Positions 17,088 through 24,618 of a stretch of DNA of 64,000 nucleotides are shown here, in pieces. The stretch is from Aquiflexum lacus (GTDB lineage Bacteria; Bacteroidota; Bacteroidia; Cytophagales; Cyclobacteriaceae). Below the pieces are notes generated by a model that did not search any database, had not been told where the DNA came from, and was given only the letters and a program-made list of their open reading frames with translations. Within the stretch, counting starts at the first letter, position 1, and each line of letters begins with the position of its first letter. The translations under genes and the position numbers were made by a program. The DNA lies in NCBI RefSeq assembly GCF_015476655.1, contig NZ_JABFHF010000004.1:124001-188000 (forward strand), in the 5' to 3' direction.

Positions 17088-18200
17088 TTACTTGAGTGTA
17101 AATTCCGGTAGTTTCATAATCTTTCCACCCGCCATCGCAGATTCGTGGGCCAAGATACCTACGCAGGTGATATTGGCGGATTCTCTTGCATCCGGATAGG
17201 GCGCCCTTCCTTCTGTCAATGCAGACAAAAACTCATGAACCAGATGGGGATGGCTTCCTCCGTGTCCTGCACCTTGGATAAAGGACAAGTGCTGATTGTC
17301 ATCCGAATCATAGACCCCCGCAGTGGTAAAAGAGGCAATTTCTTTGGGAAGCAAATGGGCATAGTCAGGGATTTTTACTTTTGAAGGCACTTCACCGGTA
17401 TGGATGACGGAATCTTCATGCTCGATCAGGGTCCATTCAAAGGATTTTTTGGAACCATATACATCGAAACTTTCCCGATACTGCCTTGCTGTATTGAAAA
17501 GGGAACGGGTCACTTCTGCCGAAAGATCAGAATCCTTGAGTTTGATATGGCAGGTCTCGATGGCGAAAGGCGAACCGTATTTTTCTATCAGGTTTTCATC
17601 AATCCTACCCGAACCAAAACAGGATACATATTCTGCCTGCGCTTTTGGCAATGCCAAAACAGGCCCCACACAATGGGTCGCATAGTGCATTGGCGGCAGC
17701 CCTTCCCAATATCCCGGCCATCCGGCCATTTCCTGTTGGTGGGAAGCACGGAGAAACTGAATTTTTCCCAATTCCCCATTTTCATACATCTCTTTGACAA
17801 AAAGAAATTCCCTGGAATACACCACCGTTTCCATCATCATATAGGTAAGCCCGGTCTCTTCACTTGCCTCCACTATTTGGCGGCATTCTTCTACTGTGGT
17901 GGCCATGGGAACTGTACAAGCTACATGTTTGCCTGCCCTGAGGGCTTTCAGAGATTGTTCGGCATGGGCTTGAATTGGGGTATTGATATGGACTGCATCA
18001 ATGTTTGGATCTTTGAGCAGTTCATCATAATCGGTATATCGGACTTCTACGCCAAAGGCATCTCCGATTTCATTCAGCTTATCTTCATTGCGCTGACAGA
18101 TGGCATACATATTGGCCAAAGGATGCTTTTGGTATATCGGAATAAATTCCGCACCAAAGCCTAGTCCAATGATTGCGATGTTTATTTTTTTTTGGGTCAT
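17088..18200 (-). CDS. Gfo/Idh/MocA family oxidoreductase
   Basis: A 370-residue NAD(P)-dependent sugar or polyol dehydrogenase-like protein. The Rossmann start INIAIIGLGFGAEFIPIYQKHP and the region HINTPIQAHAEQSLKALRAGKHVACTVPMA are clear. The usual EKP lysine motif reads TVP here, so the catalytic lysine is absent at that position, suggesting an altered activity. The C-terminal domain has GGSHPHLVHEFLSALTEGRAPYPDARESA. It is part of the locus with an isomerase and a ThuA-domain protein but is separated from them by 313 bases of repeats, so it may have its own promoter. Confidence 0.9.
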   Translation of the reverse strand: MTQKKINIAIIGLGFGAEFIPIYQKHPLANMYAICQRNEDKLNEIGDAFGVEVRYTDYDELLKDPNIDAVHINTPIQAHAEQSLKALRAGKHVACTVPMATTVEECRQIVEASEETGLTYMMMETVVYSREFLFVKEMYENGELGKIQFLRASHQQEMAGWPGYWEGLPPMHYATHCVGPVLALPKAQAEYVSCFGSGRIDENLIEKYGSPFAIETCHIKLKDSDLSAEVTRSLFNTARQYRESFDVYGSKKSFEWTLIEHEDSVIHTGEVPSKVKIPDYAHLLPKEIASFTTAGVYDSDDNQHLSFIQGAGHGGSHPHLVHEFLSALTEGRAPYPDARESANITCVGILAHESAMAGGKIMKLPEFTLK

Positions 18201-18308
18201 GGTTTTTTTAAGTTTAGAATTCAGATTTTAGAATTTAGATTTAATAAAATTAGAATCTCTTGAAATTCCCCTTGCCTAGCAAGGACAAATTTGGGAATTG
18301 ATAGTTAA

Positions 18309-18451
18309 GAACTACGAATAGCATTCAAGTCTAGATAGAACTTTGCCTTGTCACCTCGATCCCGACAACAGTAAGGGAGAGAGGTCTACTCCCCGTCTTG
18401 ATGTCGTTCCCCTTTTTGTAAATGCTATTTTCTCCACTCAGAATGACGACG
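18309..18451. repeat. dispersed intergenic repeat, CCTTGTCACCTCGA family
   Basis: Shares GAACTAC-AATAGCATTCAA, CTTTGCCTTGTCACCTCGA, GAGAGGTCT and TGTAAATGC...TTTTCTCCACT blocks, in the same order, with 24389-24570. The core is an imperfect palindrome (CACCTC ... GAGAGGTC). It fills most of the 313-base gap between the oxidoreductase and the isomerase, which holds no gene. Confidence 0.7.
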
Positions 18452-18466
18452 CATTTTGATCGTTTG

Positions 18467-18508
18467 ACATCGGTCATCCTACATCGGTCATCGGTCATCC
18501 TACATCAA
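18467..18508. repeat. heptamer repeat, six units (ACATCGG/TCATCGG/TCATCCT)
   Basis: Six contiguous units with exact 7-base spacing: ACATCGG, TCATCCT, ACATCGG, TCATCGG, TCATCCT, ACATCAA. It ends five bases before the stop codon of the isomerase gene, the same placement as the tract before tpiA's stop. Confidence 0.75.
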
Positions 18509-18513
18509 ACTTC

Positions 18514-19389
18514 TCAATGCGTAAACTGCCTCCCCATAATCCAGTCCTTCAGGAAAGCAAGTCCTTCGGAGGCAAAACCATCCTGACTCAGTGCAAGAGG
18601 TTTCCATATACAGACTGCACCGGCGAGTTCTTGGACATTCGGGGTAAAGCTTTCTATGGAGATCACACCTGAATAATTGACAGCCCACAGCCCTCGTTTG
18701 AAAGCATCCCAATTGGTCTGTCCCGTTCCAGGAATGCCACGGTGGTTTTCGGATACTTGCACATGAATCAACTTGTCTCCAACATTCCTAAAGGCCTGCT
18801 CCAAGTCAGGTTCTTCAATACTCAAATGAAATCCATCCAACAGCACCTTGGCTGCAGGATGGTTGATATCATAAATCAGCTGCATCAATTCCTTCGTGGT
18901 ATTGATCAGGTCTGTCTCAAATCGGTTCAAAGTCTCCAAAGCAATCTGCTGTCCGGCTTGCTCGGCCATTTGGCAGACTTTGTAAAGGTTTGTAACTGCT
19001 CTGTCCCATTCTACTTTCCGCTGTTCATCTGAAACCAATCTTGCCTTGCCAACTGCCGAATACATGGGACCCGCTACAAAGTTGGCACCTAATTGAGAAC
19101 TGATTTCAAAACAGGCTTCCAAATAATCAAAACAGGTCTGATGGAAAGCAGGGTCGTCATGGGTCAGGTCACGGGTTGGTCCAAACGCACCGCAGATTAC
19201 CGGTTTGAGCCCATTATCCTCCAAGGCTTTTTTGACCTCTTCAATATCTATCAATGCGGGGTCTTCCACAGGGATTTCCACCACATCATAGCCCATTTCC
19301 TTGATTTTGGGAAACAGGTCAATTGTTTTTTTATTAAAAGGAGAAGTCCAAAGCCAGGTACTTACTCCAAAAGTTACATCTAATGGCAT
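18514..19389 (-). CDS. sugar phosphate isomerase/epimerase (AP endonuclease 2-like TIM barrel)
   Basis: A 291-residue TIM-barrel protein of the xylose-isomerase-like superfamily, close to D-tagatose/D-psicose 3-epimerases. Visible metal-site strands: VVEIPVEDPA, QIALETLNRFETDLINT (glutamate), VLLDGFHLSIEEPD (aspartate and histidine), LIHVQVSENHRGIPGTGQTNWDAF (histidine, arginine) and GVISIESFTP (glutamate). It starts 12 bases after the ThuA-domain gene and is probably cotranscribed with it. Substrate not determined; a keto-sugar or inositol derivative is likely. Confidence 0.9.
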   Translation of the reverse strand: MPLDVTFGVSTWLWTSPFNKKTIDLFPKIKEMGYDVVEIPVEDPALIDIEEVKKALEDNGLKPVICGAFGPTRDLTHDDPAFHQTCFDYLEACFEISSQLGANFVAGPMYSAVGKARLVSDEQRKVEWDRAVTNLYKVCQMAEQAGQQIALETLNRFETDLINTTKELMQLIYDINHPAAKVLLDGFHLSIEEPDLEQAFRNVGDKLIHVQVSENHRGIPGTGQTNWDAFKRGLWAVNYSGVISIESFTPNVQELAGAVCIWKPLALSQDGFASEGLAFLKDWIMGRQFTH

Positions 19390-19401
19390 TTTAAGGTTTT
19401 T

Positions 19402-22400
19402 TTATTCAACTATCATTTTACCGTTCATGATACGCCAATGGCCCGGAACGGTACAGATAAATGGATATTCTCCCGGCTGTGATGGGGCAATAAACATAAT
19501 GGACTCCAGATTATCAGGGTCGACTAACTTGGAAGAAACTATAATTTCAGGAATATTCGGAATATAATTTTTCTCGATTCCCTGAGGATCTCTTGCCATT
19601 TCATCTGCCGCTTTACCGATTTTTTCCAGGGATCCGATTTTACCGATCAGCAAGTTATGCTGCATAAAATCCTTGTTCTCAAAATCTATGATCACAGGCT
19701 GACCGGCCTTGACTTTAAAACTGGTCACATCATATTTCATCTCGTGAGGTATTACCCCTACTTTGATAATGGTCGCATTATCTCTGGAGATAGAGGGCTG
19801 AACCACTTCAATTTCTCTGCTCAAAAACTCTTCAAGATTGATGTTTGGATCTTTTAGGCTAATATAGCTATCCCGGCCCATTCGGCCTCTTAGCCATGAA
19901 GCACCTTCATAGTCTCCCACCTGATTTTCATCTTGCATGTCATTTCCAACCCTGATTCTCTCCGGAGAAAGCGGTTTTTCGAACAAAGAAGGAGCTTTGG
20001 CTTTACCAATCAGATTTCCATCTACTAAAAGGCTCATTTCTCCATTTTCCAACAAATTGGCCTGAACAGTGAATAAGTTGTTCGGAAGGTTTTTTGGAGT
20101 GGATATTTTGTAGGCTTTGCCATTTTGTTTGACCACCCAATTGAGGGAGTTTTCTTTGGCAAAAAGCGTGTATCCGTTTTCTTTATTGCCTTGTGCAATG
20201 ATTACCCCTTCGATGCCGTCATTCCCTTTGGCCAATTCCGTCCTGATACGGATTTCTTTTCCACTGACATCAGGCGGGAAAATAATGGCAGCCCTTCTGT
20301 CCAGGTTATATTCCTCCTCGACCAGGCTTTTGGCAAGTTTATCGGTCAAAGTGTACAGAGAATCCGGTTTATCCGTTGGGAAAAGCGTTCCAATATTTTG
20401 TTCAAAATAGGAAGCATGGTTCATGACCCCTGCAAATATCACCTGAGGCAAATACTTGTCTTTGGCATTGCCCTCATCCAAACTGGCCTCATGCAGTACT
20501 TTACTGATTTCAGAAGATGAAGGTATATCTGCTAAAGTTTGGAAGACAGACTTTCTGACATTCATACTCGGATCCTGATGAACCTTGGATCCTTGAATGG
20601 CTTGGAAAGTTTCCGGTGTCTTGGGCAAAACCTCAATGGCGTTTTTTCTGACACCTGCTGAAGGATGATTTAAAGCCCTTGTCACAATTTGTAGAGAACT
20701 CTTATCAGAACCATCCAAAAGCCCCAATCCATGTAATGTCCATATGGCATGGATGGCAGGTGTATTCAATCCCAATTCATCAACATCTCTATTTTCAATC
20801 AATTTGTAAAGGTCTGATTTGATAGCTGTATTTTGACTCTCAACAATCAATCGCTGTGCAGTCATTCTCCAGAACATGTTATCACTTTTCAATCCCGCTA
20901 TCAGATCTTTATTTTTGGAAGGATCCAATTTCATGGTTTTGTGTTCTGGCCCACCTTTATAAACCAACCTATAAATCCTGCCATGCTTATTATCCCGCAT
21001 CGGATTGATGTATGCATTTCCAGCTCCGTTTTCAAATCCCCTTGGTGTCGGGTTGTGCTGAATGATGAAATTATACCAATCTGCTACCCACAAAGCCCCA
21101 TCAGGTCCTACTTCTGCATGCACAGGTGAAAACCACTCATCTGAACTGGATAAAATATTGAATCCATTCTTCTCTTTGAATCCAGAACCATCTTCCAAAA
21201 TGATGGCATTATGCAAGACCCTTCCTGTGGGTTCTGCTACAAAAGCGATCCTATTCCAGTAATTTCTTGGGAAATTTCTGGCGGTATAAAAATTGTGACC
21301 TGCAGCCGCGGTATAACCTCCATGATAATCCACCTGTCTTAAAGCCGGAGTATGGTGTGGCATATCATAATGGCTGTCTATTCCAAATACAGTATTGTTC
21401 ATGCCGCCAATTACCGGTCTTCGGACGTAGTTGTTACTCATAGCCAAATAGGCACTATGCTGCCCATTGGCGGTTGAAATAAACACATTGAAATCTTCTG
21501 AGAATCCCAATCCCCAGGTATTGTTGCTGGTGGAACCTAAAAATTCAAAATCTTTCCCTTCCGGAGTGAATCTATAAATCCCCTGTGAAAATGTAAATGG
21601 CTTTCCGTCTACTTCTCCCTTGAAACCTGAATATCCCAATACTCCCCAGACTTTGTTATCAAATCCATATTTCAGGTTGGATGGTCCGGCGTGGGTATCA
21701 CTTTTACCCCAACCTGTGATGACCACTTCCCGCACATCTGCCTTGCCATCTCCATTGGTGTCTTTTAGGAAAATAAAATCCGGTGCCATGGAAATCAATA
21801 TACCTCCATTGATAGCAACCAAACTGGTAGGGATATTTAAGCCTTCTGCAAAAACAGTGATTTTATCTGCCTTACCATCTCCATTGGTATCTTCCAGGAT
21901 CTTGATTCTGTCATTGCCACCTTCTTTTCGTACTTCATTGGGATAATCTTCTGTTTCGATGACATATAACCTGCCTTTTTCATCCCAGCACATGGCCATA
22001 GGGTTTACAATATCCGGTTCTGAAGCAAATAGCTGCAACTCAAATCCCACAGGAATCTGCACCAATTTCATGGATTCTTCCGGTGATAAAGGATGCTGGA
22101 ATTTTGGTGCAGGGTCCCTTCTCTCATAATTTGGAATCTCTGCCTCCTCAAATTTTGGTTGAGGAATATCAAAAGAAGCCACCTGCGCTGCTACATCCTC
22201 ACCTATAGCCCAAAGTATGCCATTGGCAACCAAGGTATGGAATTCCGGTTTTGACCAAGTCCGCTCATCATGTCCATAAGCAGTATAAAATACCCTTCCA
22301 TTCCCTTGATCTCTGATCCAGGTCCAAGGTTCACGGTGACCGTTTTCTTCCCTTTCCATCAGGACAGTCATATCGGGATTGATTTTACTATGCAAATAGG

Positions 22401-22914
22401 TCTCATCCCAAGTCTCAAAAGTATTTACTCCCGACATAATGGGATGCTCAGGAGCAATTATATCGACAAAAAATTCCCCTGTTCCGTGGGATTTAAATTG
22501 CCCACCGACAGCAGAAACAAACCAATCTGAATTTCGGAAACAAAAAGAGGCACTGTGAAGCGGAATAAATCCTTTTCCGCTTTCTACATACTTTTTCAGG
22601 GCAGCTTCCTGTTCAGGCGTTATTACATCATGATTCGCATAGATAGCTATTCCATCATAATTGTTCAGGTTTTCATCATTCAGGTCATTGGGATCTGAAG
22701 TATAGGTAAAGTTGATTCCCTTTTGGAAAAGGGGTCTTGCCAGGTAAGGCAAAAGTTTTTCTGAATCATGGTGCTTGCTGTCATGTCCTAGGAATAGAAT
22801 TTCAGCCCTTCTTGGACCATCTGATAAGGCCTGAAACTTGGCTTTTTGCTCACATCCTATCAAGAGAATGATTGAAAAGACGAAAAGCTTTGGGAGATTT
22901 TTGAGTAACGTCAT
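19402..22914 (-). CDS. ThuA / PVC-type dehydrogenase propeller / cupredoxin multidomain lipoprotein
   Basis: A 1170-residue exported lipoprotein (lipobox LLIGC, Cys21). Domains in order: ThuA-like (about 35-255, FLGHDSKHHDSEKLLPYL onward), a six-bladed propeller of the membrane-bound dehydrogenase type (about 275-640, RLYVIETEDYPNEVR, NGDGKADVREVV), HEAT-like helices (about 660-800), a jelly-roll segment (about 870-990), and a C-terminal type-1 copper domain (about 1050-1170) with ligands in MQHNLL and CTVPGHWRIM. Unlike many relatives it has no CxxCH heme motif; the cupredoxin may take electrons instead. It likely oxidises a sugar or polyol in the periplasm. Confidence 0.88.
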   Translation of the reverse strand: MTLLKNLPKLFVFSIILLIGCEQKAKFQALSDGPRRAEILFLGHDSKHHDSEKLLPYLARPLFQKGINFTYTSDPNDLNDENLNNYDGIAIYANHDVITPEQEAALKKYVESGKGFIPLHSASFCFRNSDWFVSAVGGQFKSHGTGEFFVDIIAPEHPIMSGVNTFETWDETYLHSKINPDMTVLMEREENGHREPWTWIRDQGNGRVFYTAYGHDERTWSKPEFHTLVANGILWAIGEDVAAQVASFDIPQPKFEEAEIPNYERRDPAPKFQHPLSPEESMKLVQIPVGFELQLFASEPDIVNPMAMCWDEKGRLYVIETEDYPNEVRKEGGNDRIKILEDTNGDGKADKITVFAEGLNIPTSLVAINGGILISMAPDFIFLKDTNGDGKADVREVVITGWGKSDTHAGPSNLKYGFDNKVWGVLGYSGFKGEVDGKPFTFSQGIYRFTPEGKDFEFLGSTSNNTWGLGFSEDFNVFISTANGQHSAYLAMSNNYVRRPVIGGMNNTVFGIDSHYDMPHHTPALRQVDYHGGYTAAAGHNFYTARNFPRNYWNRIAFVAEPTGRVLHNAIILEDGSGFKEKNGFNILSSSDEWFSPVHAEVGPDGALWVADWYNFIIQHNPTPRGFENGAGNAYINPMRDNKHGRIYRLVYKGGPEHKTMKLDPSKNKDLIAGLKSDNMFWRMTAQRLIVESQNTAIKSDLYKLIENRDVDELGLNTPAIHAIWTLHGLGLLDGSDKSSLQIVTRALNHPSAGVRKNAIEVLPKTPETFQAIQGSKVHQDPSMNVRKSVFQTLADIPSSSEISKVLHEASLDEGNAKDKYLPQVIFAGVMNHASYFEQNIGTLFPTDKPDSLYTLTDKLAKSLVEEEYNLDRRAAIIFPPDVSGKEIRIRTELAKGNDGIEGVIIAQGNKENGYTLFAKENSLNWVVKQNGKAYKISTPKNLPNNLFTVQANLLENGEMSLLVDGNLIGKAKAPSLFEKPLSPERIRVGNDMQDENQVGDYEGASWLRGRMGRDSYISLKDPNINLEEFLSREIEVVQPSISRDNATIIKVGVIPHEMKYDVTSFKVKAGQPVIIDFENKDFMQHNLLIGKIGSLEKIGKAADEMARDPQGIEKNYIPNIPEIIVSSKLVDPDNLESIMFIAPSQPGEYPFICTVPGHWRIMNGKMIVE

Positions 22915-23056
22915 TTTGGGGAGGATTGTATTTTTATTAGAAAGGTCAAGTTGCTGAATTTCAAATTATAATTCTCACTGTTTTTTGCTCAATTCTGACT
23001 GAATTTTGATATTAAAATTGATTTTTATCTATTTTTATAACATAATTGACTAAAAT

Positions 23057-23929
23057 ATGAAACAAGCACTCCAAAAATCAAGGATTCCTGAAACCAAAGC
23101 TTTTATAGTGAAGGAGCTGATTGCTCCAAATTTTGATAAAAACTGGCACTTCCATCAGGAGTACCAATTGTTTTTGGTTTTGGAAGGAAAAGGGACAAGA
23201 TTTATCGGTGACCAAATGAAGCCTTTTAGGGAATTTGATATGGTGTTCACGGGACCCAACTTACCCCACCTTTGGAGAAATGATCAGATTTATTTTGAAA
23301 AAGAAAGTCACCTGAAAACCCATGGAATTGTAATTTACTTTAATGAAGGCTTTCTAGGAGATGCTATATCAATTAAACAGGAGTTCGAGCCAATAAACAT
23401 ATTGTTGGAAAAATCACTTAGGGGACTGGAAATTTTAGGCAATACCAATGTTAAATTAAGGTCCATGATGCAGGAATTAGTCAATACGAACGGAATTGAA
23501 AGTATTTTGAAGCTATTGCAGATATTACAGGTACTCGCTGAATCGGAAGAATGCCAACCGATCACCCAAGCAGGATATACCAATAACAATAAGGAGTCGG
23601 AAAAAGACAGGATGCGGAAGGTGTATGAATATGTGATGGAAAATTTCAGACAGAAAATATTATTGGAAGAAGTTGCCTCCTTGGGGAATATGACGGAAAG
23701 TGCTTTTAGCAGGTATTTTACTTCCAGAATGAACAAACCTTTTTCGGAATTTCTGTCTGATGTCCGGATCAGCCATGCCTGCAAATTGCTGCATGAAGCC
23801 GATCTGAACATCAGTGAAATCTGTTACGAATGCGGATTCAATACTTTGTCCAATTTCAATAAACAGTTCAAAGACAGAATGGGGGTGACACCTTTGGTGT
23901 ATAAGAAGGATTATCAGAGGACGTTCTAG
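23057..23929 (+). CDS. AraC family transcriptional regulator with cupin domain
   Basis: A 290-residue regulator. The N-terminal half is a cupin-like sensor (NWHFHQEYQLFLVLEGKGTRFIGDQ, FTGPNLPHLW). The C-terminal hundred residues are an AraC double helix-turn-helix (VYEYVMENFRQKILLEEVAS, then VRISHACKLLHEADLNISEICYECGFNTLSNFNKQF). It is divergent from the ThuA-domain gene, sharing a 142-base AT-rich intergenic region, so control of the sugar locus is likely. The inducer is unknown. Confidence 0.92.
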   Translation: MKQALQKSRIPETKAFIVKELIAPNFDKNWHFHQEYQLFLVLEGKGTRFIGDQMKPFREFDMVFTGPNLPHLWRNDQIYFEKESHLKTHGIVIYFNEGFLGDAISIKQEFEPINILLEKSLRGLEILGNTNVKLRSMMQELVNTNGIESILKLLQILQVLAESEECQPITQAGYTNNNKESEKDRMRKVYEYVMENFRQKILLEEVASLGNMTESAFSRYFTSRMNKPFSEFLSDVRISHACKLLHEADLNISEICYECGFNTLSNFNKQFKDRMGVTPLVYKKDYQRTF

Positions 23930-23933
23930 AGAA

Positions 23934-23961
23934 GCGAGAAACAAGAGCCAAGAAACAAGAT
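23934..23961. repeat. heptamer repeat (ACAAGAG/CCAAGAA type)
   Basis: Units GCGAGAA, ACAAGAG, CCAAGAA, ACAAGAT directly after the araC-type gene. Same type as 2151-2185. Confidence 0.7.
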
Positions 23962-23971
23962 AGAGAGGGCT

Positions 23972-24004
23972 GAACCTTTGAGGTTTTTAAAACCTCGAAG
24001 GTTC
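23972..24004. repeat. 33-bp near-perfect palindrome
   Basis: Arms GAACCTTTGAGGTTTT and AAAACCTCGAAGGTTC pair with one mismatch around a single T. Similar AACCT(T/C)GAGGTTTT palindromes are common in Bacteroidetes intergenic DNA, from memory. It could also end transcription of the araC gene. Confidence 0.75.
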
Positions 24005-24225
24005 TATTTGTATCACTTGCAAAAGAGCCAAACAGGTAAACGGCTTCAATGTCAAAATGATTTCCAAGCAACAATTTATAATGATTGACTTTTTTTTTAG
24101 CTTCTTTTTTATCAATAGATGTAAGTCTTTATCATCTGTGTTCTTATCTCTGATGCTTTTGGGACAATGTGAAACAATGGTATTTGGCTACAGGCATAAT
24201 AGTAATCACATAGGGAGTTTTATTT

Positions 24226-24317
24226 GAACCACAAAAGAAACAAAAGTGAACAAAAGACTATATCACCAAAAGCTGATATTCAGCAACTTTTGTATTCTTT
24301 TGACTCTTTTATGGTTC
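24226..24317. repeat. 92-bp element with 31-bp imperfect terminal inverted repeats
   Basis: Left arm 24226-24256 begins GAACCACAAAAGAAACAAAAG; the right arm 24287-24317 is its complement with about six mismatches. Each arm carries three spaced CAAAAG blocks. The element holds no gene and looks like a small non-autonomous palindromic repeat. The rest of the 690-base gap is other repeats and AT-rich DNA. Confidence 0.6.
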
Positions 24318-24388
24318 CATCATTTTATTGTTAAAACAATAAAGCCAGCTAATTCGGATACCAATGAAAGATTTTGAAATTGATGGTT

Positions 24389-24570
24389 TAGGACTACAAA
24401 TAGCATTCAATTCTATACAGGACTTTGCCTTGTCACCTCGACGTCAGGAGAGGTCTGCAGCCCGCTTTTATGTCATTCCTTTTCTGAACATTTACAAAAA
24501 GTTAGGGACTCGGGATGACGCTGAACCCATTGTCATTCACTTTCTGTAAATGCCAAATTTTCTCCACTAC
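24389..24570. repeat. dispersed intergenic repeat, CCTTGTCACCTCGA family
   Basis: Second copy of the element at 18309-18451, with the same blocks in the same order: ACTACAAATAGCATTCAA, ACTTTGCCTTGTCACCTCGA, GAGAGGTCT and TTTTCTCCACT. The open frame across it is not conserved protein sequence and was not called. Confidence 0.65.
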
Positions 24571-24618
24571 TAGTGACAAATAACCTTAGAGTAGGAGCAC
24601 TCAAAGGTTAGCTGTAAA

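Noticed and set aside
24364-24549. 61-codon open frame in the gap before the M14 peptidase
   Set aside because: It lies entirely in a dispersed intergenic repeat shared with 18309-18451, where the frame is not kept.
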